Assembly (NCBI RefSeq): GCF_021560015.1
Contig: NZ_CP073588.1
Span: forward strand, 3,394,501-3,458,500
Reading direction: 5' to 3'
Length of the DNA stretch: 64,000 nucleotides
Source: Shewanella vesiculosa
GTDB taxonomy: Bacteria > Pseudomonadota > Gammaproteobacteria > Enterobacterales > Shewanellaceae
The position numbers and the translations under genes are program-made. The notes below the pieces were generated by a model. It had not been told where the DNA came from. It ran no database searches and saw only the letters and a program-made list of their open reading frames with translations. Below are positions 20,666-32,404 of the stretch, piece after piece. Each line of letters opens with the position of its first letter. The first letter of the stretch is position 1.

Positions 20666-22225
20666 TTACTCCTCGCGTGTCACTCGCAATACTTCTTCTA
20701 GGGTGGTCACACCGGAGAGTACTTTACTCATACCGTCATGGCGGATACTTGGAATCGATTTGCGCACATATTTTTCAATGGCTAATTCGCCCCTGCCGCC
20801 ATGAATTAACTCGCGGACATTGTCATCAACGATAAGTAGCTCATGAATACCGGTTCGACCTCGATAACCATTTTGGCCACAAGCCTTACACCCTTTAGCG
20901 CGATAAATAATCCGCGTATCGTTCGCAGTAATACCCAGTAACTCACGTTCACGTTCATCAGGCTCATGTGCTTCTTTACACTGTGGGCATAATGTACGGA
21001 TCAGACGCTGAGCGAGTACGCCAAGCAAACTAGATGACACTAGAAAGGGTTCTACCCCCATATCTTGCAAACGGGTAATAGCCCCTGATGCAGTATTGGT
21101 ATGTAAAGTTGAAATCACTAAGTGACCGGTTAATGATGCTTGCACCGCAATTTGCGCGGTTTCTAAATCACGAATTTCACCAATCATCACCACATCAGGA
21201 TCTTGACGTAAAATTGCGCGTAATCCACGAGCAAAAGTCATGTCGACCTTAGTATTGACCTGAGTTTGACCAACGCCCTCTAATTCATATTCAATCGGAT
21301 CTTCAACCGTTAAAATATTGGTATCTTTAGAATTAATTTCCGTTAACCCGGCATACAAGGTAGTACTTTTACCAGAACCTGTTGGCCCTGTAACAAGAAT
21401 AATTCCGTGAGGTTTACGAATTAGTTCATCGAATTTTTCACGAATGCCTGGTGTCATACCCAGTTGTTGTAAGTCTAAGTTACCGGTATTTTTGTCCAGT
21501 AAACGCATTACCACGCGCTCACCATGACTCGATGGCATAGTTGATACCCGCACATCGACAGCACGACCAGCAATACGCAGTGAAATACGTCCATCTTGTG
21601 GGAGGCGTTTTTCGGCAATATCTAAGCGCGCCATCACTTTAATCCGCGACACCAACAAAGATGACAACTTACGATTTGGCTTTAATACTTCTTTCAACAC
21701 ACCATCAATACGGAAACGAACAATTAATTGTTTCTCATAGGTTTCGATGTGAATGTCTGAGGCTTCTTCTTTAATGGCTTCAGACAATAACGCATTAATT
21801 AATTTAATAATTGGTGCGTCATCATCGCCTTCAAGCAAATCTTCGGTTTGCGGTAATTCTTCGGCCAGAGTGAATAAGTCCATCTCGTTACCGATATCTT
21901 CCATAAGCTGTTGAGCTTCAGAGGAGTTAGCTTGATATGCTTGAGTTAATTTAGCCTCAAACTTAGCCACTTCTAGCTTAATCAACGGTAACTCAACACC
22001 CGCATAGCGCCGTACTTCTAGCATGGCACTGAGCGGCGTTTTATCAGTATAAAAAAGACAAAGCTGATCGTTATCTTTCGCTAACACTAATTGAAAGCGA
22101 TGTGAAAAGGCGAACGGCAAACGTTCTTTACTGTTGGAGTGAAAAACCCCATCACCTTCGACCACTTCCATGGCAACGTCACTAGATACTTGGGCTAATG
22201 GCTCAGTTATCACGCTATCAGTCAT
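20666..22225 (-). CDS. gspE: Type II secretion ATPase E
   Basis: Hexameric ATPase that powers pseudopilus assembly; 519 residues. Walker [17 protein letters not shown] is near residues 278-293, the Walker B/His region is [22 protein letters not shown], and the zinc-binding four-cysteine motif CPQC ... CKAC lies near the C-terminus. The N-terminal N1/N2 domains precede it ([20 protein letters not shown]). The ATG at 22225 overlaps the gspD stop by eight bases and has AAGG upstream. A longer open frame to 22288 is only gspD sequence in another frame. Confidence 0.96.
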   Translation of the reverse strand: MTDSVITEPLAQVSSDVAMEVVEGDGVFHSNSKERLPFAFSHRFQLVLAKDNDQLCLFYTDKTPLSAMLEVRRYAGVELPLIKLEVAKFEAKLTQAYQANSSEAQQLMEDIGNEMDLFTLAEELPQTEDLLEGDDDAPIIKLINALLSEAIKEEASDIHIETYEKQLIVRFRIDGVLKEVLKPNRKLSSLLVSRIKVMARLDIAEKRLPQDGRISLRIAGRAVDVRVSTMPSSHGERVVMRLLDKNTGNLDLQQLGMTPGIREKFDELIRKPHGIILVTGPTGSGKSTTLYAGLTEINSKDTNILTVEDPIEYELEGVGQTQVNTKVDMTFARGLRAILRQDPDVVMIGEIRDLETAQIAVQASLTGHLVISTLHTNTASGAITRLQDMGVEPFLVSSSLLGVLAQRLIRTLCPQCKEAHEPDERERELLGITANDTRIIYRAKGCKACGQNGYRGRTGIHELLIVDDNVRELIHGGRGELAIEKYVRKSIPSIRHDGMSKVLSGVTTLEEVLRVTREE

Positions 22226-24347
22226 TGTTTTGAGCCTTGTCCTTTTGCATGCTTTCATCGATGGTACGTAAAGCGGGATCTGAATCACGCATATCAGTAC
22301 TCAATCCTTTGCCGCTTTTATAGCGATCAAGCATGTCGTTGACGTCGTCCGGTATATAATTTTCTTGGTTCCACTCATCTAATACAGGTACTTGAGTCTT
22401 TGGCATTAAGTTAATACCACGCGCTTGTTGTTCCAGCTGCAATGCTCTGAAGTAATTATATTTGCGCCCGGCAATACCTTCCATTGTAATGCCATCACGG
22501 ATAATAGTGGGCTTGATGAAAATCATCAGATTCTTTTTGGTTTTCTTGCTAGAAGAAGACTTAAATAAATGACCAATAAAAGGAATATCACCAAGAATTG
22601 GCACTTTTTGAATACTTTCTTGAACTTCTTCGTTAATTAAACCGCCCAAGACGACAATTTGGCCTGAATCTGCCATGACAGTAGTGGTTAAACGGCGTGT
22701 AGAGAAACTGATGTCTACGCCAGTGTTACCATTAACACCCGACACTTCTTGTTCGATAGTTAATTTAACCGATGAACCTTCGTTAATTTGCGGTACGACT
22801 TTCAGCTTAACCCCCACTTCCTTTCGTTCTACCGTTTGGAAAGGGTTGTCATTATTAGAGCTTGAGGTTGAACCAGTAATAATGGGCACTTCATCACCGA
22901 CTATAAACGACGCCTCTTGGTTATCGAGCGTAGTAATCGACGGTGTGGCTAATACGTTTGAATTAGTATCACTTGAAACGGCTTGGATTAACGCGGCAAA
23001 GTTACCTGTCGTCACGCCCCATGCCATACCATTTACTTTGCCGAGTGCTTGCGCGATCAACGTAAAGTCGCCTTCAGTCGTTGGATTAACAACAGTATTA
23101 GACTCAGTACCAGAAGTAGTGGTTACGGTAGTGCCATCGGTTTCACGCGCCGCCCAGATCCCGGCACCCACTTCACCAATCGTTGGACCGATATTGTTAA
23201 ACTGAGTCAGTCCACCCGCTTCGCTACCCCATTGCACGCCAAAACCAACGTTGTCGCCTTCGGCTATTTCTACAATAATGGCTTCAACAAGCACTTGCGC
23301 ACGGCGAATATCAAGCTGATTAATCACACTTTCAATAGTACGCAGTTGATCGGGCTCAGCACTAATCACCAAAGAGTTAGTGTCACTGTGGGCCATAATA
23401 TTGATATCACTACGACGCTTACTTGAGTTGCCTTGCTGGGCACTAGCGCCCTCTTTATTGTCTTGTAAATTTTGTGCAAAACCAGTTAATACTTCAACTA
23501 AGTCTTCTGCCTTGGCGTAACGTAAATAACGGACTTTGGTGTTACCGGTACTCGCTTGTTCGGCATCGAGACGCTTAATCAGTTCAATCACACGCTGGCG
23601 GCTTTTCTCATCGCCGCTGACAATAACCGCATTCATGCGTTCATCCGCGACCACTTTAGGTGCTTGACCTGGAAGTTGTGATTGATTAGCACTGGAACGG
23701 TAAAGAGTATCTACAATACGAACTATCTCACCTGCAGAGGCATAGTCTAATGCCACTACTTGCACATCTGTATCGCCTTGCTTATCGACTCTACGAACAA
23801 TTTCGACCAGCTTATTGACTACCGCTGCACGGCCAGAAATCATTAGTACATTTGATTGGTCATAGTTGACGACGTTACCGCCACCAGCATTGTCATTTAA
23901 CTGTCGAAGTAATGGCGCGAGCTGCTTAGCTTCAGAATTGTATAAAGGCACGATACGGGTAACCATTTCATCGCCGACACCTGGAGCTTTGTCATCGGCA
24001 ACGCGAATAGCAGCCATTTTGGCATCTTTATCTTTAATCACTTTAATGACGTGGTTTTCCATTTCAACCACGGCATAACCATACACTTGAAGTACGTTAA
24101 GGAAGAATTGGTAATATTGATCATCATTGAGTAAATCGTAACTGCGGACATTGATTTTGCCACGTACGGTTGGATCTACAATAATGGTTTTATTGAGGTT
24201 TTTACCGACAATATTAATAAACTCTTGAATGTCAGTGCCCTTAAAATTGGCGGCATATTGTTCCGACCAAGCACTTGGTGCTGCTATCATCGCAGCTCCC
24301 ATCAGCATTCCAGCAATAATCTTATGTCGGATCCCTTTATTATTCAT
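22218..24347 (-). CDS. gspD: Type II secretion outer-membrane secretin D
   Basis: Pore-forming secretin, 709 residues. The signal peptide ends PSAWS before EQYAANF. N0-N3 ring domains follow ([20 protein letters not shown] is N0), then the C-terminal secretin domain with the conserved [15 protein letters not shown] and the gate region. A Ser/Gln-rich linker ([18 protein letters not shown]) sits in N3. I start at ATG 24347, with GAGGA nine bases upstream; a TTG three codons earlier is possible. The C-terminal tail after the secretin domain may be the pilotin-interacting S-domain. Confidence 0.96.
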   Translation of the reverse strand: MNNKGIRHKIIAGMLMGAAMIAAPSAWSEQYAANFKGTDIQEFINIVGKNLNKTIIVDPTVRGKINVRSYDLLNDDQYYQFFLNVLQVYGYAVVEMENHVIKVIKDKDAKMAAIRVADDKAPGVGDEMVTRIVPLYNSEAKQLAPLLRQLNDNAGGGNVVNYDQSNVLMISGRAAVVNKLVEIVRRVDKQGDTDVQVVALDYASAGEIVRIVDTLYRSSANQSQLPGQAPKVVADERMNAVIVSGDEKSRQRVIELIKRLDAEQASTGNTKVRYLRYAKAEDLVEVLTGFAQNLQDNKEGASAQQGNSSKRRSDINIMAHSDTNSLVISAEPDQLRTIESVINQLDIRRAQVLVEAIIVEIAEGDNVGFGVQWGSEAGGLTQFNNIGPTIGEVGAGIWAARETDGTTVTTTSGTESNTVVNPTTEGDFTLIAQALGKVNGMAWGVTTGNFAALIQAVSSDTNSNVLATPSITTLDNQEASFIVGDEVPIITGSTSSSNNDNPFQTVERKEVGVKLKVVPQINEGSSVKLTIEQEVSGVNGNTGVDISFSTRRLTTTVMADSGQIVVLGGLINEEVQESIQKVPILGDIPFIGHLFKSSSSKKTKKNLMIFIKPTIIRDGITMEGIAGRKYNYFRALQLEQQARGINLMPKTQVPVLDEWNQENYIPDDVNDMLDRYKSGKGLSTDMRDSDPALRTIDESMQKDKAQNND

Positions 24348-24371
24348 TCTACTCAATCCTCTAACGCCAAA

Positions 24372-25286
24372 TTATTCTGGCAAACTAAACATGATTTCGA
24401 CCAACTGCCCTTCACGCTCAACCATGACAGCCATTTCGGTGAGCTCAGGCAATTGTGCCATCACTTCTAATGCCTGACCCATATCGGTCAGATCAAATCC
24501 ATTTATTGATTTGGCTAAATCATTAGCCTGAAAACCCGCTTGCTTAAACAATGCGACGTCTTTGCCAGGGTTTAAACGGTAACCCGCTAATTCATCACCA
24601 TTACGTACCGGTGAAATAGCCAAAAAGTCTGTAATTTTACTTGGGTCTGCTAGCAACTCGTCACGAGAATTAGACAGATCTTCAGAAAAACGTTCATTAT
24701 CGCGACGATCAACTCGAGTGACCTGTTGATCAACTTTAGCTTGTTGTAGCTGGGTGTTTGCCGCACCTTGTGTGGTGTATTGAAGCCCATCAAGCATTAA
24801 GGTTTCATAACGGCCACTGTTACTGATAATGATCCTGTCAGCATAAACCTCTTTTAAAGAAGCCGAAGTCCCTTTAATTTTATCGCCTAAACTATACGTT
24901 TCTTGTTGACCACTTGATTCAATGACGGCTAAGCCTTGAGCTTCCTCGGTGGATGCAACAACTCCCGTCAATTGAATTGACAAGTTTGTTTTAGGTGCAT
25001 CTGTTATTTGCTCTACGACTTCGACTTTAGGCTTGTCGTTATTATTGTCTAAGCGGCCAAAAAGAAATAGATCACGCACACCGGCAAGCTCAATACGCTT
25101 TGCAGTGCCCGCAGAGATGGGGGATGGTTGCCACACCGCAGATTGCGATGATACTGGCATCAACTTCCATGTGATTTGTGCTGCAAGTAGCAACACAATG
25201 ATCAATCCAAGCCAAAATACAATCATACTCAATCGTTTATGCGGTATTTTTGCTGCGTTGGTGATCAGTTTATCTAATAAATCCAT
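24372..25286 (-). CDS. gspC: Type II secretion system protein C
   Basis: First gene of the gsp operon; 304 residues. A short cytoplasmic tail precedes a membrane helix (MIVFWLGLIIVLLLAAQITW), then comes the homology region (LSIQLTGVVASTEEAQGLAVI) that binds GspD N0, a linker, and a C-terminal PDZ domain (GYRLNPGKDVALFKQAGFQA ... NGFDLTDMGQALEVM). GspC connects the inner platform to the secretin and helps select substrates. GAGGG lies 11 bases before the ATG. The operon promoter must be in the 264 bases shared with divergent hslR. Confidence 0.95.
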   Translation of the reverse strand: MDLLDKLITNAAKIPHKRLSMIVFWLGLIIVLLLAAQITWKLMPVSSQSAVWQPSPISAGTAKRIELAGVRDLFLFGRLDNNNDKPKVEVVEQITDAPKTNLSIQLTGVVASTEEAQGLAVIESSGQQETYSLGDKIKGTSASLKEVYADRIIISNSGRYETLMLDGLQYTTQGAANTQLQQAKVDQQVTRVDRRDNERFSEDLSNSRDELLADPSKITDFLAISPVRNGDELAGYRLNPGKDVALFKQAGFQANDLAKSINGFDLTDMGQALEVMAQLPELTEMAVMVEREGQLVEIMFSLPE

Positions 25287-25550
25287 ATGTTATTGGACCC
25301 TCTATACGCCTTGGTACAGGTCTCTGTTCTAATTGTTAATAAAATTCGTTAAATATATGTGAAGTCGTCATGCTAACTCACACAGGATAAAGCGACAACC
25401 CCAGAGCATATCGATTGGCGAATCTCCATCAAATATGCTAACTTTGCGACCATAAAAGAGCCATAATATTGCCCTCTATTACGATAATACACACATTGTA
25501 TGGCAGTTAGGTTACTCAGTCTGTGAAATCATCCCTGTTTTGGAGGTCAT

Positions 25551-25949
25551 TTGACTCAAACTCAGCCCGAAAAAAGCGTTATTCGGCTCGACAAATGGTT
25601 ATGGGCGGCACGTTTTTATAAAACCCGCGCTATCGCAAAAGACATGATCAATGGCGGTAAAGTACATTACAACGGCCAACGGACTAAATCCAGTAAGAAT
25701 GCAGAAGTCGGTGCAAAAATCCGTCTTCGTCAAGGTAATGATGATAAAGAGGTTTTTGTCATCCAATTATCTGGTCATAGACAAAGCGCCAATGTAGCGC
25801 AAACCCTATACGAAGAAACACCAGAAAGCATCAGTAAACGGATTATAAACGCTGAAGCAAGACGGTTAAATATATTGAACAATCCGGCCCCAGATCATAA
25901 ACCGGATAAAAAACAAAGACGACAGATTATGCGCTTTAAAGACTACTAA
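25551..25949 (+). CDS. hslR: Heat shock protein 15 (ribosome-associated, S4 domain)
   Basis: Hsp15 binds free 50S subunits carrying a nascent chain and helps rescue stalled ribosomes. The protein has 132 residues with an S4 RNA-binding domain at the N-terminus ([20 protein letters not shown], then [12 protein letters not shown]) and a basic C-terminal tail. The start is a TTG at 25551 placed five bases after a near-perfect GGAGG; no ATG in this frame would keep the S4 domain. It is followed 25 bases later by hslO, as in E. coli. Its promoter shares the intergenic region with gspC. Confidence 0.94.
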   Translation: MTQTQPEKSVIRLDKWLWAARFYKTRAIAKDMINGGKVHYNGQRTKSSKNAEVGAKIRLRQGNDDKEVFVIQLSGHRQSANVAQTLYEETPESISKRIINAEARRLNILNNPAPDHKPDKKQRRQIMRFKDY

Positions 25950-25974
25950 GCGCCCAAAGAGTAAGAGAATACAA

Positions 25975-26835
25975 ATGAACAACGATATTTTACATCGCTA
26001 CATTTTTGATAACGTCGATGTGCGTGGCGAAATAGTCCAATTAGAAAATAGCTACCAAGAAGTGCTTTCTGCACATACTTATCCCGTGGCAATAGAGCAT
26101 CTAATTGGTGAGTTAATGGCGGCAACATCATTACTGACCGCCACCATTAAATTTAATGGCGATATTAGCGTGCAGTTACAAGGCGATGGCCCGGTTTCTT
26201 TAGCGGTAATTAATGGTAACAATAAGCAAGTTTTACGTGGTGTTGCCCGTTGGAATGATGATATTGCAGATGATGCGAGCCTGCAGGAAATGTTTGGTAA
26301 AGGCTACATGGTGATCACCTTAACACCTGATGAAGGTGAACGTTATCAAGGTATCGTATCACTAGACCATGTCAATCTAGCCGCATGTTTAGAAGAATAT
26401 TTTAATCAATCAGAGCAATTACCGACTCAAATTCAGTTATTTGCTAACGGCAAACAAGCTGCAGGTATGCTGCTGCAAGTATTGCCATCGAAGTCAGATC
26501 AAACGGATGATTTTGAACATTTAGCAGCATTGACCGCTACAATTAAAGCAGAAGAGCTATTCACACTGGATGCTGAACAGGTATTACATCGCTTGTATCA
26601 TCAAGAAGAAGTACGTTTATTTGACCCTGTTGATGTTACCTTTAAATGTAGCTGTTCATATGAACGCAGTGGCGCTGCTATCAAGACCTTATCACAACAT
26701 GAAGTTGAGGCCATTTTGGCTGAAGATGGCAAAATCGAAATGGATTGCGAATACTGCACAGCAAAATACGCTTTTGACGCAATAGATATTGCCGCACTAT
26801 ATTCGGGCAGCCATAGCAGTCAGTCAAAACAGTAA
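25975..26835 (+). CDS. hslO: Redox-regulated chaperone Hsp33
   Basis: Holdase activated by oxidative unfolding. The 286-residue chain has the full zinc-cysteine switch at the C-terminus: Cys225-x-Cys227 and Cys258-x2-Cys261 ([10 protein letters not shown] and DCEYC). The N-terminal part ([35 protein letters not shown]) fits the family. AAGAG precedes the ATG. It forms an operon with hslR and is followed by a terminator at 26868-26893. Confidence 0.96.
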   Translation: MNNDILHRYIFDNVDVRGEIVQLENSYQEVLSAHTYPVAIEHLIGELMAATSLLTATIKFNGDISVQLQGDGPVSLAVINGNNKQVLRGVARWNDDIADDASLQEMFGKGYMVITLTPDEGERYQGIVSLDHVNLAACLEEYFNQSEQLPTQIQLFANGKQAAGMLLQVLPSKSDQTDDFEHLAALTATIKAEELFTLDAEQVLHRLYHQEEVRLFDPVDVTFKCSCSYERSGAAIKTLSQHEVEAILAEDGKIEMDCEYCTAKYAFDAIDIAALYSGSHSSQSKQ

Positions 26836-26867
26836 TTCATACCGTTACAACCTACGTAACCCATGAC

Positions 26868-26893
26868 AAAAAAGCGCGCAATGCGCTTTTTTT
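26868..26893 (+). terminator. Rho-independent terminator after hslO
   Basis: AAAAAAGCGC at 26868-26877 pairs with GCGCTTTTTT from 26883 around a GCAAT loop, ending in T7. It lies 33 bases past the hslO stop and isolates pckA, whose leader fills the next ~200 bases. Confidence 0.85.
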
Positions 26894-27103
26894 GCCTTAA
26901 AAATCACTAAAAACCCCCTCAAAACAAAATAACTTTCAAAAATATTACCAAACTGTTCGTTACCAAAACATTAACTTGCGTTACAATCCCTGACATTAGC
27001 TTATAGCCTCCGCGCAAAAAATAATATCAAGCTAAGTTTGAACACCTAACCCCAATAGCGATTCACTGCGAAACACGACCTAAAAGACATGGAGATCAAC
27101 ACA

Positions 27104-28645
27104 ATGGCGGATGTATCTAACCGCGTTCACCTTAACCCTACGACAGCACAGCTGGTAGAAATAGCGCTTCTTCGTGGAGAAGGTCAGCTCACCGCGAATG
27201 GTGCCTTAGTGGCCAAAACAGGAGAAAGAACAGGTCGCTCGCCTAATGACCGTTTTATTGTCAAAGAGGCAAATACAGAAGCGGACATTGAATGGGGCAA
27301 AGTAAACCGTCCATTTGAAGCGGGTAAATTCGATGCATTATGGGGCCGTGTAGAAGCTTACCTTGCAGACAAAGAGTTATTTACGTCTGAACTTGAAGTC
27401 GGCGCTGATGATGATCATTATATTCCAGTGCGTGTAACCACTGAATATGCTTGGCATCAGCTGTTTGCTCGTAACTTATTCATCGCGCCAGAAAGCTTTA
27501 ATCGTGGCAACAAAGACACATGGCAAATTATCAATGCGCCTGGGTTTGTGTGTGAACCAGATCGTGATGGCACCCATTCTGACGCGGCGGTTATTCTTAA
27601 CTTTGCCGAGAGAAAAGTGCTGCTTGCTGGCTTAAAATACGCTGGCGAAATGAAGAAATCGATGTTCTCAGTACAGAACTTCTTATTACCTGCTAAAGGT
27701 GTATTACCAATGCATTGCTCGGCCAATGTTGGCCATGATGGTGATACCACATTATTTTTCGGTTTATCGGGTACAGGTAAGACAACCCTATCCGCTGATC
27801 CAAAACGCTTCTTAATTGGTGATGATGAACACGGCTGGGCTCCGGGCGGCGTGTTTAATATCGAAGGTGGTTGTTATGCTAAATGTATCGACCTGAGCCA
27901 GAAAAATGAACCAGTGATTTGGGATGCAATTCGTTTTGGAACTGTGTTGGAAAACGTCGTTCTGAATGAACAGCGAGTACCTGACTATAAAGACACTAGC
28001 CTGACCGAAAACAGTCGTGCAGCCTATCCTTTAGAGCATATTGCTCAGCGTAAAGAAGATAACCGTGGTGCCGAACCTCATGCCGTTGTGTTTTTAACCT
28101 GTGATGTCTCAGGTGTATTACCGCCAGTGTCAGTGTTAAGCAAAGAGCAAGCAGCGTATCACTTCTTATCGGGCTATACCGCAAAAGTGGGCTCAACAGA
28201 AATGGGCTCAACATCGGCAATCCAGTCAACGTTCTCAACATGCTTTGGTGCACCATTCTTCCCACGTCCTGCAGGTGTGTATGCCGAGCTGCTAATGAAA
28301 CGCATTGAGTCATTTGGTAGCCAAGTTTACCTTGTTAACACCGGCTGGACCGGTGGTCCGCACGGTGTAGGCAAACGTTTTGATATTCCAACCACTCGCG
28401 CCATTGTTGACGCTATTGTAAGTGGTGAATTAAAAGATGTTGCCACAGTGCATATCGATAAACTCAACCTAAATGTACCTGTTAGTGTATCGGGTGTAGA
28501 TACCGCTTTACTCAACCCAGTTAATACATGGGAAAATAAAGCTGATTATGACAAATACGCACAACAACTAGCACAAGAGTTCAGTGACAACTTTGCTAAA
28601 TATAAAGTGTCTGAAGCAATCAAAAATGCTGGCCCAAACGTCTAA
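27104..28645 (+). CDS. pckA: Phosphoenolpyruvate carboxykinase (ATP)
   Basis: Converts oxaloacetate and ATP to phosphoenolpyruvate and CO2, the first step of gluconeogenesis; cytoplasmic. The 513-residue protein has the kinase-1a loop [17 protein letters not shown], the kinase-2 motif LIGDDEHGW and the phosphate/oxaloacetate-binding [12 protein letters not shown] near the N-terminus. I start at ATG 27104 because the preceding in-frame ATG at 27089 carries the ribosome site itself (GGAG within ATGGAGATC). It lies next to hslO, as in many gammaproteobacteria, but is transcribed separately. Confidence 0.97.
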   Translation: MADVSNRVHLNPTTAQLVEIALLRGEGQLTANGALVAKTGERTGRSPNDRFIVKEANTEADIEWGKVNRPFEAGKFDALWGRVEAYLADKELFTSELEVGADDDHYIPVRVTTEYAWHQLFARNLFIAPESFNRGNKDTWQIINAPGFVCEPDRDGTHSDAAVILNFAERKVLLAGLKYAGEMKKSMFSVQNFLLPAKGVLPMHCSANVGHDGDTTLFFGLSGTGKTTLSADPKRFLIGDDEHGWAPGGVFNIEGGCYAKCIDLSQKNEPVIWDAIRFGTVLENVVLNEQRVPDYKDTSLTENSRAAYPLEHIAQRKEDNRGAEPHAVVFLTCDVSGVLPPVSVLSKEQAAYHFLSGYTAKVGSTEMGSTSAIQSTFSTCFGAPFFPRPAGVYAELLMKRIESFGSQVYLVNTGWTGGPHGVGKRFDIPTTRAIVDAIVSGELKDVATVHIDKLNLNVPVSVSGVDTALLNPVNTWENKADYDKYAQQLAQEFSDNFAKYKVSEAIKNAGPNV

Positions 28646-28691
28646 ACAAGCCAGCAAGAATTCGCAATTAACATAATGCGATGTCATGCCT

Positions 28692-28719
28692 AAAATCCCA
28701 ACTTCGGTTGGGATTTTTT
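28692..28719 (+). terminator. Rho-independent terminator after pckA
   Basis: AATCCCAAC at 28694-28702 and GTTGGGATT at 28707-28715 close a stable TTCG tetraloop, followed by a T run. The hairpin begins 46 bases past the pckA stop. Confidence 0.9.
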
Positions 28720-28822
28720 ATCTGTAAAATTACAGCATAAAGCCACTGAAACTGTTGATAGGCAATGCTATGATGTTATTACCGTTATTATGTCAACACC
28801 ATCACCATTTACAGGGATATTC

Positions 28823-30682
28823 ATGCGCCGCTTTTTGCTTGCAAGTTTAATGGTTAGTCCGTTACTGATTTGTTCTACTTTCACTCATGCTGATGATGCT
28901 GCATCTTCGACGCCCATAGTCGCAACAGAGCACACTGCACATTTTGAAAACGACAATATACTGCCGCCAATTCACCCTTGGTCTGGTGCAAGTGAAACCT
29001 TGTTATTAAGTGCAGATCAGCCATGGATCACTCCGTTTGAGCAAAACGGTTACGTTTCTAGCCCGAACTATCATGATACGGTGCAATGGTTAAACAAACT
29101 CGTCGACAGCAGCGATGTATTACAACTGGTTAGTATCGGCAAAAGTCCCCAGGGCCGAGATATATGGATGATTGTTGCGTCGCAAGATGGAGCATCAACT
29201 GCGCAAGCATTGAGTGATAATGGTAAAGCGACCGTGCTAGTGCAAGCGGGCATTCATGCTGGCGAAATTGACGGTAAAGATGCTGGGATGATGTTATTGC
29301 GTGATATCAGTCATAACCACAAACGCGAGTTACTTGAAAACGTTAACTTACTGTTTATCCCTATTTTCAGTGTTGATGCTCACGAGCGCAGCAGCAAATT
29401 TAACCGCGTTAATCAGCGTGGACCTGTGAACATGGGTTGGCGTACTACGGCTAAAAACCTTAATTTAAACCGTGATTATGCCAAAGCTGATGCACTGGAA
29501 ATGCAACACCTTATTCGCACCATTAATATTTGGCAGCCAGATTTATACATAGATGTCCATGTAACCGATGGTATTGACTACCAATATGATGTCACCTTTG
29601 GCTACAACCTCGCTCAAGGTTACAGCCCGAGCATTTTTAAATGGCTAGAGACTATTTATCGTCCAGAGGTAGAGCAAGCCTTAACAGAACAAGGCCACAT
29701 ACCTGGTCCATTAGTTTTTGCTAACGACAATACCGACATAAGTAAAGGTATATCACTTTGGAACCCTAGCCCACGATTCTCCAATGGCTATGGCGATGCC
29801 CGTCATTTACCCACCATTTTAATTGAAAACCATAGCCTTAAGCCCTACAAGCAACGCGTACTTGGCACCTATGTCATGCTTGAACAAACCCTTAAAACAG
29901 TGGCCCAAAATAGCACTAAGCTAAAATCTGCCATCAATGAAGATAAATACCGAAATCCAAGCAAGTTAACCCTAAGCTGGGAAAACCAAACATTAGCACA
30001 AGGGCGAGACTTTAAAGGTATTGATTACCGTATTGAGCAAAGCCCAATCAGTGGCGACAAAGTAGTACGCTGGACAGGTGAACCTAAGTTATATAAAAAC
30101 TTACCGCTTGTGGCTAATACCAAACCGATTGTGACAGTGACGCGTCCTGTGGCGTATTATATTCCACCACAGTGGGCTGATGTGATTGATCGTCTCGCTT
30201 TACACGGCATCAGAATGACGCGTCTTAATCAAATCACCACAGTAACTGCACAGCAATATCAATTCAGCGAGCCCATGTTTTCTAGTGCTGATTACGAAGG
30301 CCATCAAACAGTCACCGCCAACACGACCATTCACAAAGTTACTACTGATCTTCCTGCAGGTACTGTGCGTATTCTAACCGACCAGCCTTTGGGCGATTTA
30401 GCCATGCTGCTGCTCGAGCCACAAGCAGAGGATTCATTGTTTTACTGGGGATTTTTTAATCCTATTTTCACCCGCACCGAATACATTGAAGATTATGCGG
30501 TTGAACCTTTAGCGGCAAAAATGTTACAAGAGAATCCCGGCCTACAAGCTGAATTCAATCTAGCACTAAAGAACCCTGATTTTGCCAAAGACAGTGAAGC
30601 AAGACTCCGTTGGTTTTATGAACGCAGCCCATATTATGATAACCAATACATGAAATATCCTGTGTTAAGGGTATCTAAGTAA
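28823..30682 (+). CDS. Secreted zinc carboxypeptidase, M14 family
   Basis: A 619-residue exported metallopeptidase. The signal peptide MRRFLLASLMVSPLLICSTFTHA ends before DDA. The M14 zinc site is seen in QAGIHAGEIDGKDAGMML (HxxE) and, about 110 residues on, LYIDVHVTDGIDYQYD (third zinc ligand His). LNLNRDYAKAD carries the substrate-binding Asn-Arg pair. The general-base Glu is probably in LIENHSLKP. After ~350 residues a beta-rich extension follows, whose role is not known. The ATG at 28823 has AGGGA seven bases upstream; an ATG 11 codons earlier would spoil the signal peptide. Confidence 0.88.
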   Translation: MRRFLLASLMVSPLLICSTFTHADDAASSTPIVATEHTAHFENDNILPPIHPWSGASETLLLSADQPWITPFEQNGYVSSPNYHDTVQWLNKLVDSSDVLQLVSIGKSPQGRDIWMIVASQDGASTAQALSDNGKATVLVQAGIHAGEIDGKDAGMMLLRDISHNHKRELLENVNLLFIPIFSVDAHERSSKFNRVNQRGPVNMGWRTTAKNLNLNRDYAKADALEMQHLIRTINIWQPDLYIDVHVTDGIDYQYDVTFGYNLAQGYSPSIFKWLETIYRPEVEQALTEQGHIPGPLVFANDNTDISKGISLWNPSPRFSNGYGDARHLPTILIENHSLKPYKQRVLGTYVMLEQTLKTVAQNSTKLKSAINEDKYRNPSKLTLSWENQTLAQGRDFKGIDYRIEQSPISGDKVVRWTGEPKLYKNLPLVANTKPIVTVTRPVAYYIPPQWADVIDRLALHGIRMTRLNQITTVTAQQYQFSEPMFSSADYEGHQTVTANTTIHKVTTDLPAGTVRILTDQPLGDLAMLLLEPQAEDSLFYWGFFNPIFTRTEYIEDYAVEPLAAKMLQENPGLQAEFNLALKNPDFAKDSEARLRWFYERSPYYDNQYMKYPVLRVSK

Positions 30683-30690
30683 TCTGCTAG

Positions 30691-31008
30691 TCACTCTACA
30701 AGCATGTTATCGCTGGTAGAGTGACGCCTTAGTCGCTGATGCTGTTCAATTAACACTAACTTTTGCTGGCGAGACAGTTTTTTAATCGCACTTTCGCGTT
30801 TTGATGCCTCACTTCGATCCGCTAAGGATTCTTGGTAAACCAGGGTTAACGGGCCTTTACCTTTTAAATATTTAGCCGCTTTTGGACTGCCTGCTTGATG
30901 CTCAGCAAAGCGGCGCGCAATGTCCGTGGTAATACCTGTATATAAATGTGAATTTGCACAGCGAATAATGTACAAGTACCAACCAGCATTGGCGTTATTT
31001 TTTGGCAT
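30691..31008 (-). CDS. GIY-YIG domain protein (YhbQ-like)
   Basis: A 105-residue single-domain GIY-YIG nuclease-fold protein. The signature appears as WYLYIIRC ... HLYTGITTD, followed by the catalytic-type Arg in IARRFAEHQ and a Glu in ESAIKK. Members such as E. coli YhbQ have weak nuclease or unknown function. I start at the ATG at 31008 (MPKNNANAGWYLY); another start nine codons upstream at 31035 is possible. It converges on the peptidase gene with only eight bases between stops and points away from moeA. Confidence 0.85.
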   Translation of the reverse strand: MPKNNANAGWYLYIIRCANSHLYTGITTDIARRFAEHQAGSPKAAKYLKGKGPLTLVYQESLADRSEASKRESAIKKLSRQQKLVLIEQHQRLRRHSTSDNMLVE

Positions 31009-31143
31009 AAAATTTAAAACCTTAAGTGTGATCATAAAACGCTTGTGCCATCATGGCATACTAAGCCCCATGAAAATGCAAACACCTATTTTTCAGCCAA
31101 AATACGCTACAGCATATTTTAGCATTTCATTAAGGAAGTTCTG

Positions 31144-32397
31144 ATGTCTAGTAATCAAGACCCTTGCGCTCAACCAACATTGCTGCATCCCGATCAAGCG
31201 ATTGAGCAACTTTTAGCTCAAGTTGAAGCAACTCAAGATACCGAAATGGTAACATTAACCCAAGCTATCGACAGGGTTCTTGCCGAAGATCTGTCCTCAA
31301 GTATTGATTTACCCCCTTTTGATAACTCTTCTATGGACGGTTATGCATTTCGGTTTGCAGACTTAACGGCATCACAAGATAAAACAACTTTCACATTATT
31401 GGGTAGCTCTTTTGCAGGCCACCCATTCAGTGGCAAAGTGCTACCTAATAGTTGTATCCGCATTATGACCGGTGCTCCTATTCCCCCAGGTTTTGATACC
31501 GTACAAATGCAAGAAAAAAACTCAAGCAAACCAAAACCAGATTAGTATTGAACATCCACATCGCTTAGGCGCCAATGTGCGCTGTCGCGGTGAAGAACTG
31601 CTGGCTGGTACAAAAGTATTACACCGTGGTGTCATTATCCGCGCGGCAGAAATGGGGGTACTCGCCACCATTGGTATCAGCCAAGTAAGGGTGACACGCA
31701 AATTAAAGTGGCCTTCTTTTCCACTGGTGATGAATTACGCCCGGTGGGAAGCGAATTGGCGCCAGGACAGATTTATGATTCTAACCGCTATTCAATCCAA
31801 GGCTTACTGAGTAAAAGTAATGTTGAATGGATTGATTTGGGCGTAATAGCCGACAATAAAGAAGCGATTCGCGGAGCATTTAAAGAAGCGGCTAGCCAAG
31901 CGGATATGGTGCTCACATCAGGCGGAGTCTCTGTTGGTGATGCTGATTTTACTAAACAAATCTTATCTGAAGAAGGCAAAATCACCTTTTGGAAACTGGC
32001 CATTAAACCAGGAAAACCATTTGCTTTCGGTAAAATAGATAATGCTATTTTCTGTGGTTTACCCGGTAACCCGGTCTCTTCGATGGTGACTTTTTATAAG
32101 CTCGTATTACCTATTTTGAAAAAGATGCAGGGACTCAAACCGGTTACGCCTTTATTTTGCCAAGCCAAGTTACTGACGGATATACGTAAACATCCTGGCA
32201 GAGTCGAATACCAACGCGGCATACTCAGTCGCAATGAAGCGGGCGAGCTTGAAGTGGCCATCACAGGTGGCCAAGGATCGGGTATGCTGACATCAATGAG
32301 CTTAGCTAATTGCTTTGTAATATTAGATCAATTCCAAGGCGACACATCTAAGGGTGTCCAAGTGACTGTAGAGCCTTTTAATAACGTGTTGTGTTAG
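31144..32397 (+). CDS. moeA: Molybdopterin molybdenumtransferase MoeA (two frameshifts)
   Basis: MoeA inserts molybdate into adenylylated molybdopterin. Repaired, it is ~417 codons, matching E. coli MoeA (411 aa). The N-terminal part holds DLPPFDNSSMDGYAF and RIMTGAPIPPGFDTV. The frame breaks first at the A7 run 31514-31520 (one A too many), continues as KTQANQNQISIEHPHRLGAN, then breaks again near 31708, where a G is missing from what should be LKVAFFSTGDELRPVG. The two shifts cancel in length. The rest (MVLTSGGVSVGDADF, GLPGNPVSSMV) is normal, with the GGVSxG substrate loop. Seven bases separate it from moeB. As written no full protein can be made. Confidence 0.9.
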
Positions 32398-32404
32398 GAA
32401 TATT

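Noticed and set aside
19638..20835. Several plus-strand frames opposite gspF and gspE
   Set aside because: Shadow frames of strongly conserved genes on the other strand.
22675..23205. 176-codon plus-strand frame opposite gspD
   Set aside because: It is antisense to a well-conserved secretin domain, with no ribosome site and no recognisable protein features.
25359..25383. CRP site between gspC and hslR (TGTGA ... TCACA)
   Set aside because: The half-sites are separated by 15 bases instead of six, so it cannot be a standard CRP operator.
27089..27103. Upstream ATG for pckA
   Set aside because: This ATG lies within the ribosome site (GGAG) of the next ATG at 27104, where the family N-terminus begins.
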